A DNA stretch of 64,000 nucleotides, taken from Bedellia somnulentella (lineage: Eukaryota; Arthropoda; Insecta; Lepidoptera; Bedelliidae). Under the pieces are notes generated by a model. It was not told where the DNA came from, ran no database searches, and saw only the letters and a program-made list of their open reading frames with translations. The stretch lies in assembly GCA_963576735.1 (NCBI GenBank), contig OY755198.1:4712001-4776000 (forward strand). The letters run 5' to 3'. Shown here one piece after another: positions 60,930 to 64,000 of this stretch (positions are counted from its first letter, which is position 1; each line of letters starts with the position of its first letter). The position numbers and the translations under genes were made by a program.

Positions 60930-63488
60930 ATGAAATTCCCGGCATTCTTCTTAGTTCTCCTATCACTCCTCCTACAAAATGAAGCAGCACGGATCCTGAC
61001 AGCCATACCCACAGTCACAAAATCCCACTACACAGCTGGAAGAAGAATCTTTCTAGAACTTGCTAGAAGGGGCCATGAGGTCGTCATGATCACTCCCTAT
61101 GAGGAAAAGGATCCACCCCCGAATTTCACTTGGATACCAGTTGAAATTAAATCGTTTTTTGACGCAGGTAACTTTACATACACATACATGTTATCTGGAA
61201 GAGATTGCTTTAAGCAATAAGACCGCGTATTGTACTTCTATTTAAAAAATAATTATTATAAAATGTCTCTATCTGTATTGTACAATAAAGAGTTTTCTAT
61301 TCTATACTCACAACCATAAATCCCTAAAGGGGTAGCCAGAGCTTTCGAGCTAGAAACTCTTCAGCCACATTTGGAAGACGATATGGGACAAGATGGTAGA
61401 AATTTAATAGATGGCAGATAACATTACTATGTTTAATTAAAATATATATACTTAGCAACTGTGATAGCTCAGTGGACAGAACACCGATTTATCGAGCAGA
61501 CGATAAGGGTTAATATCCCGCGCCAGGACTGCACTAATTCGTCTTTTCTAAAGACATATGTGTGGTTAATTTATCATAGTTAATAAATCAACTGTAAATC
61601 CTATAAAGGCGTAGTCAGAGCTTCATAGTTAGAAACTGCTCAGCCACATTTGGAAGTTGATAACAGGGGACAAGATAGTAGAAATAAAGTATCGCTAGTG
61701 ATATTCTCCAGCCGTATCGCCCAAAAACCACATACAAAAATCCAATAAAAAGTCCCAATACCCTTAGTCGCCTCTTACGACACCCGTGGGTAGAAAGGGT
61801 TAGTGACATTCTAAGCCGGCATTACAATGCAAAATATAAATTCGATTACAATTATTGCACTATCATTTTCATACAATATTGGACGATGATTGGCAATAGA
61901 TAATAAGGCAGATATATTGAACTCAAAGTGAAGCGAAGGCTCGATAAGATAAGACATGACATTTAAGTGTAAAGATAAGTAACCACATACAACAACTGTG
62001 ATAGCTCCGCACCAAACGCTAACCTCGCAGACAATGAGGGTTCAAATCTCAAACTTCAAACTTCAAATCGTTAATTGCTTCATTGTGGTAGATTAAGATG
62101 TTACAAATATTAATTAAGTTTCGACAATGAACCCTGATAAGAGCTTATTCCATTTGTCTGAATGAAGACGTCTGAAAGCCACAGAATCTGAATTCAGACT
62201 AAAGGAATAACGTCCAGAACGCTAGGCTTCTGAAAAGTAGACAAATTTGTGTAGTGGAATAACAAGCGTCTGCGGCAGTAACTTCGAGGACGTCTGAATT
62301 CAGAAACGACAAAGTGTAATGGAATAAGCTCTTTAGGGCACTGCAATATCTTGTAAACTATCTTAAAATTAACATACAGTTTAAAGTGTGTAGTTAACAA
62401 ATTTAATACAGAATTTAAAAGAAAACTTAATGAAAATCTCCGGGGTGTCATGTACGAATACACTGTCGAATGACTAAGTACAACTCAGCCATGTGGGTTT
62501 CCTCACGATGTTTTCCCTCACCGTTAACAACGAAGATAAATTTACCACACATATGTCTTGAGAAAAGACAAATTGGTATAGGTAGAGCGGCGGGCTGATA
62601 ATGTATCTTTAGCGACCGCGATTGTGTCGCAAGTTGCAATATTGTCGCTGTCAAATGTGTCAGATTGCATACAAATTTATGTCACTCGCAAAAGATAAAA
62701 ATCAGGGGGCCGGGATTTGTATCCTCACCGCCTGCACGATAAGCAGTGTTCAACTCACTGAGCTATCACGGTTGCTGCACCCTTTTAATTACTTTCAATC
62801 ACTCTGTTCCATGTTTTATCACGAGTTTCATATCACTCTATACCTCACGCTCAATATTTACCATAATATATTTTTATTTATATTTATTTTTACCCTTTCA
62901 GCCCCAGAGCTGCGTGACGATATCAACACCAAACTCGACTGTGTAGGCACCCAGAACCGATTATATGGCTTCATGAAGAAGTACACCAAATACATTTTGG
63001 AGAGACCAAAGTTGAGGCACTTCATCGACACTGACAAATCTCATTTCGACTTAGTTATAGTTGAGGAATTCTTTCAAGACGCATTGTATGCTTTTGCACA
63101 TAAATACAAAGCGCCTTTAGTCCTCCTATCTACTTTTGGGGCAGGACACTACATCAATGAATACATGGGAAATTCTCTAGAACTTTCCTACGCACCTCAT
63201 GAATTTGTTGAACTATACGGAGACCTGGACTTTTTTGCTCGTGCCAAAAATATGTTCTGCACAGGATATGATCTAGTCGGTAGAAGATTATTTTTCATGC
63301 CAACTCAAAATGAGATAGCTAAAGCAGTCTTCAAAGATGACAGTTTGCCAGCACTAGAAGATTTGGCACGAAATGCGTCGCTGATTTTGCTGAATGCACA
63401 TTTTAGTTTGTCCGTTGTCAGACCCTATTTGCCGAATATGATTGAGGTGGCTGGAAACCACATTGAGGAAACTAAACCTTTGCCAAAA
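60930..63488 (+). CDS. UDP-glycosyltransferase, first two coding exons (gene continues past the window)
   Basis: Exon 1 (60930-61167) starts with ATG directly after an acceptor-like CATTTTCAG, so a 5' non-coding exon is likely upstream. It ends GACGCAG|GTAACT. Exon 2 (62902-63488) follows TACCCTTTCAG and ends CCAAAA|GTAAGT. The join is in frame and gives 275 residues, about half of a normal 520-residue enzyme. Residues 1-20 are a signal peptide. SHYTAGRRIFLELARRGHEV contains the catalytic His (residue 33). FDLVIVEEFFQDALYAFAHK and the PLVLLST block belong to the acceptor-binding half. The UDP-sugar signature and the membrane anchor would lie beyond 64000. Insect UGTs join glucose to toxins, pigments and hormones in the endoplasmic reticulum. 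Confidence 0.88.
61168..61449. other. UGT intron 1, first part: LINE tail and SINE-A scrap
   Basis: 61193-61300 is a LINE 3' tail (TCTGGAAGAGATTGCTTTAA...AATAAAGAG). 61302-61400 is the 3' part of a minus SINE-A. Confidence 0.6.
61450..61585 (+). mobile_element. SINE-C copy, 3'-truncated
   Basis: The tRNA-like head AACTGTGATAGCTCAGTGG...GGGTTAATATCCCG is followed by the body ACTGCACTAATTCGTC...ACATATGTGTGGTTAATTTA. Confidence 0.7.
61586..61826 (-). mobile_element. SINE-A copy
   Basis: TGTAAATCCTATAAAGGCG to GACATTCTAAGCCGGCATTAC; full length but lacks the (CATA)n tail. Confidence 0.8.
61983..62060 (+). mobile_element. SINE-C head fragment
   Basis: ACAACTGTGATAGCTCCG...GAGGGTTCAAATCTC. Confidence 0.5.
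62140..62332. mobile_element. MITE with AGAGCTTATTCCATT ends, copy 2
   Basis: Same ends as 58176-58348. The interior is in the opposite orientation (GTCTGAATGAAGACGTCTGA first). Flanks are ATA and TTA. Confidence 0.8.
62443..62776 (-). mobile_element. SINE-C copy, split by a MITE
   Basis: 62443-62590 (body, TTTCCTCACGATGTTTTCCC) and 62711-62776 (head, CTGAGCTATCACGG) are consecutive parts of a minus copy. Confidence 0.75.
62591..62710. mobile_element. Palindromic MITE, copy 4 (internally deleted)
   Basis: GGGCTGATAATGTATCTTTA ... AAAAGATAAAAATCAGGGGG; about 35 bases shorter than copy 2. Confidence 0.8.
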
Positions 63489-64000
63489 GTAAGTTTTATG
63501 GTATTTTTTTTTATTAATGTTTTTCCAATAATGCATGGGCAGAACACAATGCACATAGGTTGACACTTTGGGTTTGAATATTCTGCTGTAGAAATTCTGC
63601 AGTCGCAGCTGAATACTGAGTGACCCGTTGTGGGTAAATCATCCTCAAGGTGGATGGAATACTTGGTAAAATACGTGGAAGCCCTTCGGCTTTGTTACCC
63701 TGATTCTTCAATCAAAATACAAGTTGTCTTTTACGAAACCCGCGGAATCAGTAGGGGTTAATGCAACTCTAAGAGGACTTAAGCCAGTAACCTAACGTTA
63801 TCTCACTAATCTCAAACTTAAACGTTCACGCCGTATATCCCAGAAGGGGTTGGCAGAGGTACTAAACTAACACTTCTGGACATCACTTGGCATTGTCACC
63901 TGGTGTTCAGAGTAGTGTTGATGAGGATTCCTCTTCCTCTTCCTCAAAATGAGGAATTTCCTCATATTTTTGAGGTTCCTCATCCTCTTCCTCCAAATTT
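63489..64000. other. UGT intron 2 (partial) with repeat R and GAGGAA tract
   Basis: 63808-63900 is a minus repeat R copy (ACGTTCACGCCGTATATCCC...GGCAGAGGTACTAA). 63925-64000 is a CT/GAGGAA-rich low-complexity tract. No exon seen. Confidence 0.6.

Overview
This window looks like a piece of a moth or butterfly (Lepidoptera) nuclear genome. The evidence is the introns with GT/AG borders, a UDP-glucosyltransferase of the insect detoxification type, a Dong-type retrotransposon sitting in TAA repeats, a copia element with the initiator-tRNA-Met priming site, and dense short repeats of types common in Lepidoptera. I cannot assign a species. Host coding sequence is sparse; most of the window is transposable elements (TEs), many nested.

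Host genes. (1) 879-1080 is the last exon of a C2H2 zinc-finger gene on + (two fingers, then stop). (2) 14818-33505 is a second or continuing C2H2 zinc-finger gene on +: four exons, six fingers, introns cutting inside fingers, with a 15-kb last intron full of TEs. Just upstream of its third exon, the 5' half of that exon has been copied three times, giving decoy splice acceptors. (3) 60930-63488 is the 5' half (two coding exons) of a UDP-glycosyltransferase gene on + that runs off the right end.

Layout of TEs. 1.9-14.3 kb is a nest: a candidate outer element with inverted arms and a small basic-protein gene; in its intron a tRNA-headed SINE; in that a PIF/Harbinger element (transposase plus Myb-like gene); in that a CR1-type LINE; in the LINE an apparently intact mariner. 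15.5-16.3 kb is an internally deleted Harbinger with TAA target duplications. 18.5-21.4 kb is an apparently intact Transib (RAG1-like) element inserted in a SINE. 24.4-33.2 kb holds four Dong/R4-type insertions in TAA microsatellites, one near full length, with a tandem duplication of the 3' flank. 34.0-38.5 kb is a young but broken copia element on -. 39.6-41.8 kb is a fold-back SINE split by a 1.6-kb insert carrying a reverse transcriptase fragment. 44.5-46.2 kb is a tRNA-derived SINE split by a Helitron. 47.1-47.7 kb is a Jockey fragment. 48.8-52.7 kb is a 5'-truncated LINE inserted in a SINE tail. 53-64 kb is SINEs, palindromic MITEs, RTE fragments and the UGT gene.

Family names used below. 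SINE-A is a family of about 230-250 bp running from GCCGTGTAGTGYCGGC to GCCGTGAGTATATG(TATG)n; about 24 copies are seen. SINE-B has an internal tRNA-like region (GACACGG...CCTGTGTC) and ends in ...CATGAACAAAAAGATTTAAAT. SINE-C has a tRNA-like head (CGTGATAGCTCAGTGG...). SINE-A and the RTE LINE fragments share a 3' hairpin and TATG tail, so the RTE LINE probably mobilises SINE-A.
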